A DNA stretch of 64,000 nucleotides from Lingula anatina (taxonomy: Eukaryota; Brachiopoda; Lingulata; Lingulida; Lingulidae), in assembly GCF_001039355.2 (NCBI RefSeq), contig NW_019774958.1, positions 619,719-683,718 of the forward strand, read 5' to 3'. The notes beneath the pieces are model-generated. The model saw only the letters and a program-made list of their open reading frames with translations. It was not told the origin of the DNA and did not search any database. Made by a program: the position numbers and the translations under genes. Below are positions 61,691 to 64,000 of the stretch, in pieces (the stretch's first letter is position 1; the number at the start of each line of letters is the position of its first letter).

Positions 61691-62431
61691 CCAGCTTTAA
61701 ACAGCCTTAAACTTTCACATATACTGTATACTGATTTACCAACGCATTGAAAAAATTCAACGTTTTCAGTTCTTAATGTTTATTCTATTCTTCAGACACA
61801 ATTCTTTATTTCTACAATTGTGTTAATCAATACAAAAATTATGAAAAAAGTTCTAGTTCCTGGATCCCGTCCAGACAAAGACCATGACAATGAAATTCAA
61901 GATTAGTACAAAGTACTAATACATCATCTGAAAAAGTTACCAGGCCAGCTGGAACCCTACCTGAATTATTCTACAACCATTAGATAAAGAATGCTCAGCA
62001 CTGGACAGAAATAAACATGTATGCTCAATTTTCTAAGCACCTAGTTCAAACAATATATTACACCATTATGCACCAATAATCAAATAACTACAGATTAATA
62101 AGATCATCTGTATCACTCTACGATCATTACTAAATAAATTGGCTTGTTACAGCTACCCATTCACGATAAATATATACACTCTCTGAAAGGAGTGTACACT
62201 TCCCTTGAGACGGTGCTCTTTTAACAGTTTGTGATTTTAATATCCTGCAATACAAATCACCATCTTACCTAACACAACACGTACAAGTCACTTTAAAATA
62301 TTTCCAACTTAAAAGGGCACACAACAAGTAATTCAACCACCTTTTTCAAACACCTTCTCTCGGATAACTTGAAATATTGTGTATTCCACTCAAAACCATA
62401 GGCTCCCTCATTTGTCAGTTTTTTTTCTCTT

Positions 62432-62541
62432 TCAAAGAACTTGGACATAATTTGCAGGAAAAATCCCAGTTTTGCCATGAATGGAGCCCTCCCACCAGTC
62501 CTCCTGGGTGTCTGTCCTGGTCAGGACCACTATCTCTTCTC
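62432..62541 (-). CDS. SH3YL1-like protein, last coding exon (SH3 domain C-terminus)
   Basis: On the minus strand a TTTCAG acceptor at 62547-62542 opens an exon encoding EEIVVLTRTDTQEDWWEG then SIHGKTGIFPANYVQVL and a TGA at 62434-62432. This is the C-terminal half of an SH3 domain with the conserved WW, G-x-x-G-x-FP and ANYV positions, placed at the very end of the protein. DWWEG and TGIFPANYV at the terminus resemble SH3YL1/Ysc84 proteins (lipid-binding SYLF domain plus terminal SH3) more than other SH3 proteins. Upstream exons are not recognised before 64000 and probably lie beyond it. Polyadenylation candidates on the minus strand lie near 61805-61810 and 61779-61784. Gene identity is moderate; the SH3 call is strong. 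Confidence 0.75.
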
Positions 62542-64000
62542 CTGAAATAAAAAGATAATTTAGTTAAAAATTCAGTTAAAAATTAAATAAAAAGTTAAAG
62601 TTAAAAATTCAGTTTTCAATTCAAAGAATCCATGTACCAATACATACATTGCATATCATGTACAACAGACAAAGCAAAAAAAAAAAAATGTACTCTGAAT
62701 ATTACTTTAATTTTTGCTATTCATATGCATTCACACTTTAAATGAATGTAATAAATATAATATTATAGATAACTGATGTGTGTATTGACAGGGATTTATA
62801 TTCTTTTAAATACAAAGTGAATGAAACTAGAGTAGACTACATAACTCGACATGTTTTAACTAAAATTAAGATATTAAAAAAAACAAAAAAACAAGTAATC
62901 AGTGAATTGGTATCAAGTTAATTATCAAAGTATCAATTCATGCTTGACATGTTTCAGAAGCCTTATTGTTGCTCTATGAAAAAATACAAAAAATGACACT
63001 GCTGCCCAGTTTCTTAACAGACATTAAAATAAAAATGGGAAAAGCAATGGATCACTTTTTTTCTATCATAACATCAAACACTTTTTACAGAATAGAAAAG
63101 AAACCATGGAACCCTAACAAGATAACTATAACATCAATATTTACACAGTAAAACAAGCAAACCACACGTAACAATGAAACAAGAAAATGAGATTTAAAAA
63201 TGTTGTTCGTCCATCTTTTTTTGCGCTTCATTATTTCAATAAATACAAGCACATGTCATAACTGGCAAAGTTTCAACTACATCACAAAATCCATTTTAAA
63301 AGAAAGGTTACATAAAAAATCTATTTGTGTGCCACTAGGAGGGAGTGATGTAATTTATTTCTCCTTTCATATCAAATTATGTCTTTTCTTGCAACACAAG
63401 ATGCCAAGCATGCTTGATGAGTGATGAAGTCACACTGACATTTTGCAAAAACGGCAGGTTACCACTGAGGACAACTGAAACATCAAGATGCCAAAAAGGC
63501 CCCACTAAAAAATGAATGAAAAAAAGCTCATTTCTGTGTTAGTTTTACAGGTAAATTAGATGGCAAAACACCAAGAATTGTTCCATAATTATATTTTTAT
63601 GTCTGTTTGGAATATGTTGTAATCTAGTTAACATTCAGCCATCCAATTTGTGAACAAGAGTATTCTCAAGCATGAGAAGAAAAAAAAACATGTATATCAT
63701 CAACAGAAAAATTGCTCCCAATTAATTTTGATATTGAGGACAAATGCAAGAGTTAAAGCATTCCAGCAATTCTGCTCAAACTTGCTATATTTTCATTTAT
63801 GGGAATCCACTTAGCTGAAATGTGAGCAGCCCAGGCCAACCAGGCTGGTTAGAACTGCCTCAAACTAGTTAGCTTTTAGAGTACCTGGCCTAAAACTGGC
63901 ACATAAATTTAGCTTACTAATATAAGCAATAAATTTCACTTCATGCAGACCTTTATTCTGCGAATAACATGGATTACATATAACTAGATTTCCATGCACC
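62542..64000. other. Probable intron of the SH3YL1-like gene
   Basis: AT-rich sequence upstream (minus strand) of the terminal SH3 exon. No other exon was recognised on either strand; the preceding exon is expected to the right of the window. Confidence 0.4.

Overview
The window is nuclear DNA of an animal, most likely a bivalve mollusc. It is AT-rich, with spliced genes whose GT..AG introns run to several kb, many microsatellites and frequent ACATGTA-type words. The proteins are metazoan (grainyhead, secreted frizzled-related protein, linker histone). The lineage is an inference from sequence style and gene content; I could not run a search.

Layout from left to right. (1) 1-5.7 kb: mostly non-coding, with a candidate tiny first coding exon of the grainyhead gene and a short TTAA-type MITE. 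(2) 5.7-19.8 kb, plus strand: a grainyhead-like (GRHL) transcription factor gene. Its introns hold a 549-bp MITE with perfect 73-bp inverted repeats and an exact 134-bp duplication. (3) 22.3-28.0 kb, plus: an LRRC74-like leucine-rich-repeat protein with C-terminal EF-hands, preceded by a CRE/TATA-type promoter candidate. (4) 29.0-31.7 kb, plus: an acid-sphingomyelinase-like phosphodiesterase (SMPDL3B type) with signal peptide and hydrophobic tail. (5) 32.2-33.1 kb, minus: an intronless, replication-type histone H1 with H1 box, TATA-like element and 3' stem-loop. (6) 34.35-41.93 kb: a second version of the same locus (last SMPDL3 exon, H1, first six exons of a beta-hexosaminidase), bounded by single N characters at 34352 and 41929. 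(7) 42.4-48.3 kb, plus: a complete ten-exon GH20 beta-hexosaminidase/chitobiase. (8) 49.4-56.85 kb, plus: a secreted frizzled-related protein of the FRZB/sFRP3-4 type. (9) 58.3-59.5 kb, minus: a 5'-truncated non-LTR retrotransposon with an open reverse transcriptase frame. (10) 62.4-62.5 kb, minus: the last coding exon of an SH3YL1-like gene whose remainder lies beyond the window.

The most striking structure is at 31-48 kb. I read the apparent tandem duplication as two haplotypes interleaved by the assembler. The sequence left of the first N ends inside a LINE insertion, and the sequence right of the second N begins inside a LINE fragment of the same orientation. Both halves are flanked by the same 12-bp target site, and the intervening contig carries the uninterrupted target site. 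The real locus would then hold one SMPDL3, one H1 and one hexosaminidase gene, with a heterozygous LINE between H1 and the hexosaminidase. No operon-like cooperation is implied: SMPDL3 and hexosaminidase are both secretory or lysosomal hydrolases, but their proximity may be chance.
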